Positions 1 to 8,795 of a stretch of 64,000 bases of DNA are shown here, in pieces. The notes below the pieces were generated by a model. It was given only the letters and a program-made list of their open reading frames with translations. It was not told the origin of the DNA and ran no database searches. The stretch's first letter is position 1, and every line of letters begins with the position of its first letter. Made by a program: the position numbers and the translations under genes. This DNA comes from Endozoicomonas ascidiicola (GTDB lineage Bacteria > Pseudomonadota > Gammaproteobacteria > Pseudomonadales > Endozoicomonadaceae). The DNA lies in NCBI RefSeq assembly GCF_001646945.1, contig NZ_LUTV01000005.1, positions 641,998-705,997 of the forward strand. Direction: 5' to 3'.

Positions 1-108
1 TTGGCTCAAGCCGCTCTTCGTCAAATCCCAGGAGCGAATCAAATTTTTGATGCATCACTGCAAAAGCTGATTTTGGGAAATTACCAAAGGGAATACTGCT
101 TTTATTAG
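1..108 (+). CDS. 3' end of an unidentified gene (partial)
   Basis: Frame 1 is open from the window edge to a TAG at 106-108 and encodes about 35 residues ending in NYQREYCFY. The gene is cut by the window, so its family cannot be named. The NYQREY end matches the DYQREY near the C-terminus of the gene at 19542-20684, with 17 identical bases in the same reading frame. It may be the tail of a related coiled-coil protein, possibly truncated. Confidence is limited because only a short fragment is visible. Confidence 0.35.
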   Translation: MAQAALRQIPGANQIFDASLQKLILGNYQREYCFY

Positions 109-229
109 GGCGGTGGTCTGGAATATTTTCAAAGCAATCGGACACTGTTTTTATCAAGTAAGACGCACTGAAATGTCTGATATTTTTCTGAATGGCCGTA
201 CCCATAACTATACCGACGACAAAGATTGA
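71..229 (+). other. Short open frame of protein-like composition, possible gene remnant
   Basis: A second frame is open between a TGA at 68-70 and a TGA at 227-229. It reads like real protein (for example NIFKAIGHCFYQ and FLNGRTHNYTDD) but has no convincing start codon or ribosome binding site. It overlaps the end of the partial gene at 1-108 in another frame, so it could be a frameshifted remnant of that gene or of a mobile element. No family is recognised. Confidence 0.2.
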
Positions 230-558
230 TTAATCAGTAATTTTAGTCGAAGAATTGTGCGGGCTGTGTTTTTCTACCTCCTCTGTACATCTTGCAGCTG
301 TTAGGGTTCAGGAAAGAGCGGGAATTGCTGGTCAAAGGCTGTAGACAAGCTACACTGCTTCTTTCCAGATGCTCAGCCAATAAATGATATAATAAGGAAC
401 TCCATTGCAAAGTCTTACCCCCTGTCGATCTCTGCGCACATGATTGCATTACGAAAACCACCTCCACCAACCAAAACAATCTCATTCTTAGAAAGAATAA
501 CTCAGATCAAACAAGCATCTGGTCAAGAAGCGTTAAACTCATAGACAAACAAGCGTTA
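230..558 (+). promoter_or_regulatory. Intergenic stretch with a candidate -10 box
   Basis: No gene is supported here. A TATAAT hexamer lies at 388-393, about 165 bases before the ATG at 559, without a good -35 partner. The frame of the downstream gene stays open from about 388 up to 559 but contains no ATG, so a longer product from a rare start cannot be excluded. Confidence 0.25.
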
Positions 559-2379
559 ATGAATAAAACACCCGGAGATTGCCTCTGTAGTACCAAAACA
601 CCTTTACTTACTTTCTCCATGTTTGGCCTTAATACTGACACTGCGTATCTGGTGGCAAAACCTGGCTCCAAAATCGCGACCACCGACAGTGGGCTACCTT
701 CAACGATTTCGCCCAGTAACCTATCCCATACAGACGAACAGTTAGTTGCCCAATCGTTAGGAATGTCCGAAAAGGATATACGAGGGATAGACTCACTGTT
801 GCAAACTGTCCTTGAACAAAGCATTGCCACCGAACCCGTTCACAAAGCAAACAAGAGGCTAGGTGCAATTGGACATCATAACTTTGAATTGAACACACTC
901 CTGCAAATGCGTCCGGGCGAAGAAAAGTGCTACGCCCGGAACGCTAGTATTAACCCAAGAATTGATTTATTTCCTTTCGCCGGTATTCTGGAGTTTCTGC
1001 AAGGTCTTAGTGAAACAGCAAAAGACCTAACCACACTGTGGCTTTCTGCCGGTGTAGAGATAAGTCAGCATGCTCAAATCATCATTACACGAAATACTCA
1101 AGGTGAGTTGGTCGCAGCGTTTTCGATAGAATATTGCGTCGAGCCCAGTGCAGAGTTTGCACTGGATCCTTATTGGATGGACAGTAACGAGGAGAAAAAA
1201 ACGGACGGAACCGCTTTCGCCTTTCTATACACATCATTATCCATAGGCCTTAAAGCCGGTTTTAAACGCCAATTAAGTTTCACTATTGATATTGAAAATG
1301 AAAAAAAGTTCTTAGAGGCGCTACTTGGTGGAACGCTGAATATAGAGATAGCTACTGAATGTGCAAAATCAGCCTCAATAGAGTCCACATCAATAGTAAA
1401 GCCTACCAAGACAAATGATGATCAACAAAAGCAAGTCACCTTAGAAAAAGTACGCTGGCTCAACCTCAACGGCAGCTTTGAGATTGAAGCCGGCGCTGGC
1501 GTCGCCAGTGGCCACATGGCAGCGACTGACAAACTTGAATCAGAAGTCTGGTTTTGGCCTAGCCTGGAGTTGCTCCTTAATAGTGATATCTACAAATGCA
1601 GAGATCTGAACAGCCATAGCACTTTCTCCCGTCAGCACGAGGGGCCTTCATATATCGAGCTCTCCGCTATGGGAAACGTGAGCTTAGTCAGCGCGAACAA
1701 CATTCTGGGCCAAGGGGAACATGGCCAGGATATCTGGTTTTTCTGTTATCCTATGGAGGTGGATACGCAAACGTTCAAATATCAGAAGAACCTTTGGCGG
1801 AACAAAGATCACGCTTCGGCGATAAAAGCAAAACTATCAATCGACGAACACTCTGGCCTCGCTTTTTATGAACTCACACTTGGCACATCCAACAAAGACC
1901 TGCGCACCATAAAAAGATCGTTAGTCAATGCCGGTGTCACCAATCAAGAAGTGTTCAACATAATACGCTCCATTGTCAGCGCTGGCGCCAATAACTACAG
2001 CCTCAATTTGATCTACAGTGCCGAACCATTCAAACGACAACTCACTGATATTACCCATGATGAATATAAATTGAGCACAATGACTATTTATGAAGAAAAG
2101 AAAGCAGTAGCAAGCCCTGTTGGCCTTAGAACCGACATGAGTTTCAAATTACCTTTTTTCCATAGATCAGTGAACGGCACAGCATCCTTCACCTCGTTAA
2201 TCAGTCAGATAGCCATCTTAAATTCCAGCGTTGAGATCATTTTTCATGAAAGCCATGAAGTGATGAAAAAAGAAGCGGCTCCCCCTCAACATGAATCTCA
2301 ACAAGGTCTTCGCTACCGCAAAGGGCGAAAACCTTCAGTTGAAACAGGGTCTTTGCTAAGCGTTGAACACTACGTCTAG
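559..2379 (+). CDS. Large hypothetical protein, lineage-specific
   Basis: 606 residues with no recognised domain. There is no signal peptide and no membrane segment; composition is mixed alpha/beta. A Lys/Thr/Gln-rich linker around residues 285-300 separates two halves. The C-terminus is basic (RYRKGRK) and hydrophilic. The ATG at 559 is chosen because it is the first in the frame, although the frame is open without an ATG for about 57 codons upstream. It sits alone ahead of miaB in the same orientation. Like other orphan ORFs in this window it could be a host-interaction protein, but nothing in the sequence proves a function. Confidence 0.6.
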   Translation: MNKTPGDCLCSTKTPLLTFSMFGLNTDTAYLVAKPGSKIATTDSGLPSTISPSNLSHTDEQLVAQSLGMSEKDIRGIDSLLQTVLEQSIATEPVHKANKRLGAIGHHNFELNTLLQMRPGEEKCYARNASINPRIDLFPFAGILEFLQGLSETAKDLTTLWLSAGVEISQHAQIIITRNTQGELVAAFSIEYCVEPSAEFALDPYWMDSNEEKKTDGTAFAFLYTSLSIGLKAGFKRQLSFTIDIENEKKFLEALLGGTLNIEIATECAKSASIESTSIVKPTKTNDDQQKQVTLEKVRWLNLNGSFEIEAGAGVASGHMAATDKLESEVWFWPSLELLLNSDIYKCRDLNSHSTFSRQHEGPSYIELSAMGNVSLVSANNILGQGEHGQDIWFFCYPMEVDTQTFKYQKNLWRNKDHASAIKAKLSIDEHSGLAFYELTLGTSNKDLRTIKRSLVNAGVTNQEVFNIIRSIVSAGANNYSLNLIYSAEPFKRQLTDITHDEYKLSTMTIYEEKKAVASPVGLRTDMSFKLPFFHRSVNGTASFTSLISQIAILNSSVEIIFHESHEVMKKEAAPPQHESQQGLRYRKGRKPSVETGSLLSVEHYV

Positions 2380-2419
2380 GGATGTCTAACGACTGTACCA
2401 CTGTTTTTCCGAGGGACAC

Positions 2420-2454
2420 TGTGACTATCATACTGTCAGCCTGACGGCTATAAT
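2420..2454 (+). promoter_or_regulatory. Candidate promoter upstream of miaB
   Basis: A consensus -10 hexamer TATAAT lies at 2449-2454, 109 bases before the miaB ATG. The best upstream element (TGTGAC at 2420-2425) is badly spaced (23 bases), so the -35 assignment is weak. The leader between the -10 box and miaB is about 100 bases long with no ORF. Confidence 0.3.
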
Positions 2455-2562
2455 GCTCGGTTTATTAACCGCAGGCTTAACCTCAACGGTAGGTTTGAGC
2501 CCGATCGGAGTTCTGCGTCTTAGCCGATTCAAATTCCCGAGCCCAAACCAGTAAAGTGTGAC

Positions 2563-3912
2563 ATGAGCAAAAAACTGTATATCAAAACCCACGGTTGTCA
2601 GATGAACGAGTACGATTCAGCCCGTATTGCAGATCTGCTCGGCGAAACCCATACTCTGGAGCTGACAGACAATCCTGAAGAGGCCGATGTACTGCTGGTC
2701 AACACCTGTTCTGTTCGGGAAAAAGCCCAGGAAAAGCTCTTCCACCAGCTAGGTCGCTGGCGCAAACTGAAAGAAAAGAATCCGGACCTGATCATTGGTG
2801 TAGGCGGCTGCGTTGCCAGTCAGGAAGGGGAAGAAATTCGCAAGCGCGCACCCCAGGTAGACGTGGTCTTTGGTCCACAAACCCTGCACCGCTTGCCGGA
2901 TATGATTGATGCAACAAAATCCAATCAAATTCCCGTGGTAGACGTTACCTTCCCGGAAATCGAGAAATTTGATCGCTTGCCAGAGCCCAGTGTGGATGGC
3001 CCAAGCGCCTTCGTATCCATCATGGAAGGTTGCGACAAATACTGCACCTACTGCATCGTACCTTACACCCGCGGTGCCGAAATCAGTCGTCCAATGGATG
3101 ATGTCATTGCCGAATGCTTTGGCCTTGCGGAAAAAGGCGTTCGGGAAATCAACCTGCTAGGGCAGAACGTTAATGCCTTCCGTGGTGAAAAGCACGACGG
3201 CTCTTTTTGCGATCTGGCGGAACTGATCACCCTCGTTGCTGCCATTGATGGCATCGATCGAATCCGTTTCACCACCTCACACCCTCTTGAGTTCTCCGAC
3301 AGTCTGGTCAACGTCTACGCAGAAGTCCCTGAACTGGTAAGCCATCTGCACCTGCCAGTGCAAAGTGGTTCTAATCGTATTCTGCAGTTGATGAAACGGG
3401 AACACACTTCTGATGATTACCTGAGAAAAATCCGCCAGCTGCTGACCATTCGTCCAGACTTGCGTATTTCTTCAGACTTTATCGTCGGCTTCCCCGGTGA
3501 GACAGATCAGGACTTCGAAGACACCATGAACCTGATTGCCGAAGTGGGCTTCGACGCTTCCTTCAGTTTTATCTACAGTAAACGTCCGGGCACTCCCGCT
3601 TCTGATATGCCTGATGATGTATCTGAACAAACCAAAAAGCAGCGACTGGCGATTCTGCAGGATCGAATTAATCAGCAGGTAGCTCAGATCAGCCGCCGAC
3701 TGGTTGGTAGCACCCAGAAGATTCTGGTGACCGGTTACTCTAAGAAAGATCCAGGCCAACTCTCTGGTCGCACAGAGTGCAACCGAGTGGTGAATTTCCA
3801 ATGCACCGATCCGCGCCTGATTGGTCGTTTTGCGGATGTAGAAATTGTAGAAGCACTGCCACACTCCCTGCGAGGAGCTTTGATTCGATCCGAATTGGAA
3901 AGTGCTGCGTAA
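2563..3912 (+). CDS. miaB: tRNA-2-methylthio-N6-dimethylallyladenosine synthase MiaB
   Basis: Radical-SAM methylthiotransferase that converts i6A37 to ms2i6A37 in tRNAs reading UNN codons; cytoplasmic. 449 residues, usual for the family. The N-terminal UPF0004 domain carries the auxiliary [4Fe-4S] cysteines C12, C49 and C83. The radical-SAM cluster motif CxxxCxxC is C157, C161 and C164 (GCDKYCTYC). A TRAM-like domain follows from about residue 380. In many gammaproteobacteria miaB is followed directly by ybeZ-ybeY-ybeX-lnt; here an opposite-strand 777-codon ORF intervenes. Identity is secure. Confidence 0.97.
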   Translation: MSKKLYIKTHGCQMNEYDSARIADLLGETHTLELTDNPEEADVLLVNTCSVREKAQEKLFHQLGRWRKLKEKNPDLIIGVGGCVASQEGEEIRKRAPQVDVVFGPQTLHRLPDMIDATKSNQIPVVDVTFPEIEKFDRLPEPSVDGPSAFVSIMEGCDKYCTYCIVPYTRGAEISRPMDDVIAECFGLAEKGVREINLLGQNVNAFRGEKHDGSFCDLAELITLVAAIDGIDRIRFTTSHPLEFSDSLVNVYAEVPELVSHLHLPVQSGSNRILQLMKREHTSDDYLRKIRQLLTIRPDLRISSDFIVGFPGETDQDFEDTMNLIAEVGFDASFSFIYSKRPGTPASDMPDDVSEQTKKQRLAILQDRINQQVAQISRRLVGSTQKILVTGYSKKDPGQLSGRTECNRVVNFQCTDPRLIGRFADVEIVEALPHSLRGALIRSELESAA

Positions 3913-3924
3913 CAAAAGCCTAAA

Positions 3925-3973
3925 CAGGTGTTTTTATCGATTTGACATTCGACCAAATCGATAAAAACACCTG
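3925..3973. repeat. Perfect inverted repeat, 20-bp arms
   Basis: Arms 3925-3944 and 3954-3973 are exact reverse complements, separated by 9 bases. It lies between the convergent ends of miaB and the 4001-6334 gene, where a bidirectional terminator would be expected. However, the arms are AT-rich and no U-run follows the stem on either strand, so it is not a textbook intrinsic terminator. It may end or stabilise both transcripts, or be a small palindromic element. Confidence 0.75.
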
Positions 3974-4000
3974 ACTCAAGCCCTTTCTTCGTGCACTTAC

Positions 4001-6334
4001 CTATTTGGACAAAATTTTATCAAAGACCACCAAATCATTAACCCCGGCGGCTTTACCTTCTCGATTTGGCTTAACGGTAAACCCTAAATACCTTCTATTT
4101 GAACTCAACTTGAATTCCCAAATTTTCCAACCGTTGTGCACAAAGCATTTATAGCCAGCGGCACTGGTTTCATGAGGAACATATCGTCCTGACTCATGAA
4201 CTTCTCTTATTTTCTTAATATCCGCATCTGATATTTTACTTTTCCCATTAGCCAACTTATTTAGATCACAATAAGCATGGGCCAAAATATGCTTGTTTTT
4301 ACCATAAATTGGCTTGATACATTGGTGTCCCCAGGGAATCTCTTCATTCCATGGGTAATCTGGAATACTGTTTTTGCTTAACAAAACCTGCTTGGCCTTG
4401 TCCAAAAATGAACCTGCTTCAGATGCCTTATTCCCATTCTCCTCTCGCTTTTTTGCTCTTCTTTCATTTTTTGACAACTTCGGATATCGATAATCCCTTT
4501 TACTAAAGTCATTCTCATTGGGCTCACGCCAACCACTTGGGAAAGTCTGAAAGGAATCATTCTCCTCCGGCAAATCGAATTTTATATGAGAGCGTCTTGA
4601 TCTTTCTGCAGCTTTTTCACACTGTATCATCTGCTCTTCGAGATTGTGTAAAGCCTGCGCTCTCTGCTTTGCGATTTTTTGAATAATCTGCCCAGTGTTA
4701 ATTTCAACCCTTCGCCTTCGGTAACTCTGATACTTCTTCGGCGTTGTGGCCGCAACGGCTAAAGTCACGCCCAAAGCCGCCAATGCTCGAACATATACAA
4801 TTGACGCAGTTTTAAGCGCTTTCATTCCAAATGAATTGCGATTCGCCTCCACCTCTTTCTGACGGGCTTCCACCTGACCTCTGATCAATCTGGCTCGATC
4901 TATTTTTTCCTGCTTCTTACAATGCTGCTCAGACTCTTTATTCTGAGCCGCCACTCGGGCAAGGCAAGCACGCTGCAGGTCGCCATAATGTTCCTCAAAC
5001 TTATCCTCAAAAGCTTGCAGCTTCTGCCATTGTTGTTTCAAAAGGTCTATAGGTGTTTTGTGTTTAGATAAATCAATCACCCCGGTAGAGACCCTGGGCA
5101 ACACTACCTTTTTATCCCCTTCAATCAGAGCGCCAACGTCTGATTGAAAGTGATGATTTAACTCATTATCAAAATTTACGCCAAAGATCTTCCCTGCATC
5201 ACGAAGAGTCTCTTTCGCCTTTAGCAAATCCGGATACATAGTGCCTGCAATTGCCCTCAAGGACTCAATGAAACCAGCCTCAGAAGCCTCAAGCTCCTTT
5301 GCAAACTCATCATAGTTCCCCGTGTTTTTTTGATATGCCAATATCGATTTTAGAGCGTCCCACTCCGCTTCTGCTTCATCAATCATCCCTTGGAAGCAGG
5401 ATGTTTGTGTCCGCCAAAATTTATGAGATGACTGCATAGTCAGTTTGCCGCTGCCCGGGTCATACACTAGGCGGCCAAATAGTTTACCACCTCCGTAATT
5501 GTCGCTATCAATGGACTTCTGAACCGAGCTTATCCAATGATGCAACTGCTTTAGAGCCATTTCCTTTTCGGAAAACGACTTATAGGCCAGAGGAACAGAA
5601 ACTGTAGAGGCTTGTCGATAACCAAAGGGCACTTCAACTTCATCGGATTTTTTGAAAACCCTTTTCACATTTTTTTCAGGACCAATCTGCTCAAGCAATG
5701 TGGGAGGCTTAGAGACTTTACTCGCACCTTTACCTGACTGATGCTGACTTATTTTCTCTGTTGTGTTGCTCTGAACTCGCTCTGGCAATGCCATAGGAGA
5801 TGTCATGTTGTTCAGGCCACAGATTCCACTATCAAAACGATAGCTCTGAGGGAAGCTGTTTGAATATGGTTGTAGAGTCGTTTGTGAGGATGCACTGCCG
5901 GCTCCCACTTGAGAAACGTTTGGCATTACACTGAGCACAAAAACAAACTTTTGCAATAACGTCATTTCTGAGAATGGCCGGAATCGACCACCGTCAGAAT
6001 TTACTGCTTTGATAAACGATGGAGTCGGTTGGCTAGCCGTCTTAGCCACACTACGTCCATTTAGGCTTTTCTCAAATTCACTGGCTTTTTTGGCTCGCTT
6101 TTTCTTCGAGACTCCTTTGTTCGAACAATCATGACTGGACTCATTATAGGGTTTATAACCCAAACCCATCTCATAGCTGCCTCTATGTCCATTTATTCCC
6201 AGCACTGAAAACCACCCTAATGTAGCAATACTGACAACAGTAATTGGCGAAATATTTAGAGTTAATGATTGTTTTCCGGCAATAAAGTTCCTTTTTTTAT
6301 ATTTATCTTTTCCTCTCAGGAAAATCTTCGTCAC
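4001..6334 (-). CDS. Large coiled-coil hypothetical protein with a possible RelE-like C-terminus
   Basis: 777 residues, no confidently recognised family. The N-terminus is basic with a hydrophobic stretch near residues 27-48 (signal anchor or accidental). Low-complexity Ser/Pro/Gln-rich sequence follows to about residue 220. A long charged helical region (about 270-620) is rich in Glu, Lys, Arg and Gln and contains a hydrophobic segment (ALAALGVTLAVAA) near 535-548. The last about 60 residues (GWKIWEFKL, NRRYLGF, DLVVFDKI) resemble the beta-strand core of RelE/ParE toxins, but this is a visual guess. It interrupts the usual miaB-phoH synteny on the opposite strand, suggesting insertion. Confidence 0.55.
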   Translation of the reverse strand: MTKIFLRGKDKYKKRNFIAGKQSLTLNISPITVVSIATLGWFSVLGINGHRGSYEMGLGYKPYNESSHDCSNKGVSKKKRAKKASEFEKSLNGRSVAKTASQPTPSFIKAVNSDGGRFRPFSEMTLLQKFVFVLSVMPNVSQVGAGSASSQTTLQPYSNSFPQSYRFDSGICGLNNMTSPMALPERVQSNTTEKISQHQSGKGASKVSKPPTLLEQIGPEKNVKRVFKKSDEVEVPFGYRQASTVSVPLAYKSFSEKEMALKQLHHWISSVQKSIDSDNYGGGKLFGRLVYDPGSGKLTMQSSHKFWRTQTSCFQGMIDEAEAEWDALKSILAYQKNTGNYDEFAKELEASEAGFIESLRAIAGTMYPDLLKAKETLRDAGKIFGVNFDNELNHHFQSDVGALIEGDKKVVLPRVSTGVIDLSKHKTPIDLLKQQWQKLQAFEDKFEEHYGDLQRACLARVAAQNKESEQHCKKQEKIDRARLIRGQVEARQKEVEANRNSFGMKALKTASIVYVRALAALGVTLAVAATTPKKYQSYRRRRVEINTGQIIQKIAKQRAQALHNLEEQMIQCEKAAERSRRSHIKFDLPEENDSFQTFPSGWREPNENDFSKRDYRYPKLSKNERRAKKREENGNKASEAGSFLDKAKQVLLSKNSIPDYPWNEEIPWGHQCIKPIYGKNKHILAHAYCDLNKLANGKSKISDADIKKIREVHESGRYVPHETSAAGYKCFVHNGWKIWEFKLSSNRRYLGFTVKPNREGKAAGVNDLVVFDKILSK

Positions 6335-6406
6335 ACTCCTTCTTATTTACCCGCCAAAAGCGACCCTGTAATATAGCCATATTGACGTAGAGGCCAGACA
6401 CAGACT

Positions 6407-7444
6407 TTGAATACCGACACTCACCAGGAACCCTCCCAAAATATCTGCCGTTTCTCTCTTGAACCCGACGAACCATTGCGTTTTGCCGAGCTCTGTGGGC
6501 AATTCAATCAGCACCTGAAGCAAATCGAAGAACGCCTGGGGGTTTCTATACGCCACCGGGGCAATAGCTTTGCCGTGCAAGGGGAAAACGCCGAGGTTGC
6601 CGGAGAAATTCTCAAGCGCCTGTTCAGAGAAACCGGCAAAGATGAGCCTTTGGGTCCAAACACCGTTCACCTGTTTTTGCAGGAATCCACTGTTGAATGG
6701 ATTCACGAAGAACCCGAAGACAAACTGATTTCCCTGCGTACCCGCAAAGGTTTGATCACCCCTCGTGGTCCCAACCAACAAAACTACGTTAAATCCATTC
6801 TGCAGCACGATATCAATTTTGGTATTGGTCCTGCCGGTACGGGTAAAACTTATCTAGCCGTTGCAGCGGCAGTACAGGCGTTAGAAGAAGAACAGATTCG
6901 CCGTATTCTGTTGGTTCGCCCAGCGGTGGAAGCCGGCGAAAAACTGGGTTTCCTACCGGGTGATCTGTCCCAGAAAATCGACCCTTACCTACGCCCTCTT
7001 TACGATGCTTTGTATGAAATGCTTGGCTTTGAACGGGTTGACCGGCTTATTGAAAAGAACGTGATTGAAGTCGCGCCATTGGCCTATATGCGCGGGCGCA
7101 CCCTGAACAACTCGTTTATTATTCTGGATGAATCCCAGAACACCACGCAGGAACAAATGAAAATGTTTCTGACCCGAATAGGTTTTGGCTCCACCGCGGT
7201 GATCACCGGCGATATCACCCAGATCGATCTGCCAAAAGCCACTCAATCGGGTCTGAAAAGTGCCATTGAAGTATTGAAAGGTGTTGAAGGTATTGGCTTT
7301 ACCTGGTTCTCGGCAAAAGACGTCGTCCGTCACCCAATCGTACAACGCATTGTGCAAGCCTATGATCGTTACGATCAGAAAGTTCATGCAGAAAAAAACA
7401 AAACGCCGTTCCGTAAACCCGTTAATAAAGGCACTGAAGAATGA
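6407..7444 (+). CDS. ybeZ: PhoH-like ATPase YbeZ
   Basis: P-loop ATPase of the PhoH family that partners YbeY in ribosomal RNA processing and quality control; cytoplasmic. 345 residues, normal length. The N-terminal region (to about 120) is followed by the PhoH ATPase core with Walker A GPAGTGKT and Walker B IILDESQN. The chosen start is TTG at 6407, the first start of the frame, weakly preceded by AGAGG; the predicted N-terminus aligns with the family's usual length. The stop overlaps the ybeY start (ATGA), indicating translational coupling in a ybeZ-ybeY-ybeX-lnt operon. Confidence 0.93.
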   Translation: MNTDTHQEPSQNICRFSLEPDEPLRFAELCGQFNQHLKQIEERLGVSIRHRGNSFAVQGENAEVAGEILKRLFRETGKDEPLGPNTVHLFLQESTVEWIHEEPEDKLISLRTRKGLITPRGPNQQNYVKSILQHDINFGIGPAGTGKTYLAVAAAVQALEEEQIRRILLVRPAVEAGEKLGFLPGDLSQKIDPYLRPLYDALYEMLGFERVDRLIEKNVIEVAPLAYMRGRTLNNSFIILDESQNTTQEQMKMFLTRIGFGSTAVITGDITQIDLPKATQSGLKSAIEVLKGVEGIGFTWFSAKDVVRHPIVQRIVQAYDRYDQKVHAEKNKTPFRKPVNKGTEE

Positions 7445-7920
7445 CAACAGTGCACGTCGATATCATGATCAACAGTGCTTCCCAGCGCTTGCCGGATCAA
7501 AACCATCTGGAAAAATGGGCAGCAGCCGCAGTCACAGGCTGCCCAAAAAGCAGCCAACGTGAAGAAGCTGAAATTAGTCTTTTAATTGTTGATGCTGAAG
7601 AAGGCGCAGAGCTGAATCGTCAGTGGCGAGGCAAAGAAGGGCCGACCAATGTATTGTCTTTTCCTTCTGACCTACCGCCAGAGCTCGAGCTGCCACTGTT
7701 AGGCGATCTTATTGTTTGTGCTCCGGTGGTCGAAAAAGAAGCCATGGAGCAGAAAAAAAGTCTCGATGCCCACTGGGCGCACATGATGGTTCATGGCACA
7801 CTTCACCTGCTTGGCTATGATCATATAGTGGATCAGGAAGCGGAAGCGATGGAATCTCTTGAGACAGACATTCTGCGACAGCTCGGTTACCCTGACCCGT
7901 ATCAGGATCATAACCTTTAA
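7441..7920 (+). CDS. ybeY: Endoribonuclease / rRNA maturation factor YbeY
   Basis: Zinc-dependent single-strand endoribonuclease required for 16S rRNA 3' maturation and 70S quality control. 159 residues. The metal-binding motif HGxLHLxGYDH is intact (HGTLHLLGYDH, about residues 120-130), the family's hallmark. Its ATG overlaps the phoH-like stop by four bases, and corC follows 47 bases later, so it is the second gene of the operon. Confidence 0.96.
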   Translation: MTTVHVDIMINSASQRLPDQNHLEKWAAAAVTGCPKSSQREEAEISLLIVDAEEGAELNRQWRGKEGPTNVLSFPSDLPPELELPLLGDLIVCAPVVEKEAMEQKKSLDAHWAHMMVHGTLHLLGYDHIVDQEAEAMESLETDILRQLGYPDPYQDHNL

Positions 7921-7967
7921 CTCAACACTGCCAGACGACAATGGCACTTTTATGAAGAACGAGGGCA

Positions 7968-8795
7968 ATGAGCGACGACCATTCGTCAACCTCCTGGGTT
8001 GAAAAAATCACCGGGATGTTCAATCACGATCCCAAAGACCGCAATGCACTGCTCACTATTTTGCGGGATGCCGGAACCCGAGGCATGCTGGATGATGAAG
8101 CACTGAGCATTATCGAAGGCGCCGTTCAGGTAGCAGACATGCAGGTTCGGGAGATCATGATTCCCCGCTCCCAGATGGTCTGCGTTGATGAGGATCAGAA
8201 CCCTGCCGAATTTCTTCCACAGGTGATTGAGTCCGCTCACTCTCGTTTTCCGGTAATTGGCGATACCAAAGACGAAGTGATTGGTATTCTGCTCGCCAAA
8301 GATCTACTGCCGCTGATTCTTAACACTACCAGCAAGTTCAACATCAAGAACCACTTACGTCCGGCGACGTTTATTCCGGAAAGTAAGCGTCTCAATGTTT
8401 TGCTGCGGGAATTCAGAACTAACCGCAATCATATGGCCATTGTCATTGATGAATTTGGTGGTGTTGCCGGTCTGGTGACCATTGAAGACGTTCTGGAGCA
8501 GATCGTCGGTGACATTGAAGATGAAACTGATGTGGATGAAGATTCTTACATCAAACCGGCGGATGACCTTGAACACTCCTTCATTGTAAAAGCCCTGACG
8601 CCCATTGAAGATTTCAATGAGCAGTTCATCACCAAATTTCCGGATGACGAGTTTGACACTATCGGTGGCATCGTTATGCAGGAGTTTGGTCATATGCCAA
8701 CCCGCAGTGAATCGGTAGAAATCTCCGGTTTCCGCTTTGATGTTTTAAACGCTGATGGTCGTCGTATTCGACTGCTGAGAGTCACGCCCTGCTAA
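7968..8795 (+). CDS. corC: CBS-domain transporter-associated protein CorC/YbeX
   Basis: Cytoplasmic CBS-pair protein of the CorC/HlyC family, linked to Mg2+/Co2+ efflux and, as YbeX, to ribosome metabolism. 275 residues. Two CBS domains span about residues 60-185 (MIPRSQMV, AIVIDEFGGVAGLVTIEDVLE) and a CorC/HlyC C-terminal domain runs from about 200 to the end. The membrane DUF21 domain of larger paralogues is absent, as expected for YbeX. The start follows GAGGG. The TAA overlaps the lnt ATG (TAATG). Confidence 0.93.
   Translation: MSDDHSSTSWVEKITGMFNHDPKDRNALLTILRDAGTRGMLDDEALSIIEGAVQVADMQVREIMIPRSQMVCVDEDQNPAEFLPQVIESAHSRFPVIGDTKDEVIGILLAKDLLPLILNTTSKFNIKNHLRPATFIPESKRLNVLLREFRTNRNHMAIVIDEFGGVAGLVTIEDVLEQIVGDIEDETDVDEDSYIKPADDLEHSFIVKALTPIEDFNEQFITKFPDDEFDTIGGIVMQEFGHMPTRSESVEISGFRFDVLNADGRRIRLLRVTPC

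Noticed and set aside
243-485. Leftward 80-residue open frame near the window start
   Set aside because: Odd composition, no convincing ribosome binding site, no family resemblance, and it lies in a region better read as upstream leader.
6347-6808. Leftward 153-residue open frame over the phoH start
   Set aside because: It is the antisense of the strongly supported PhoH-like gene and has no independent support.
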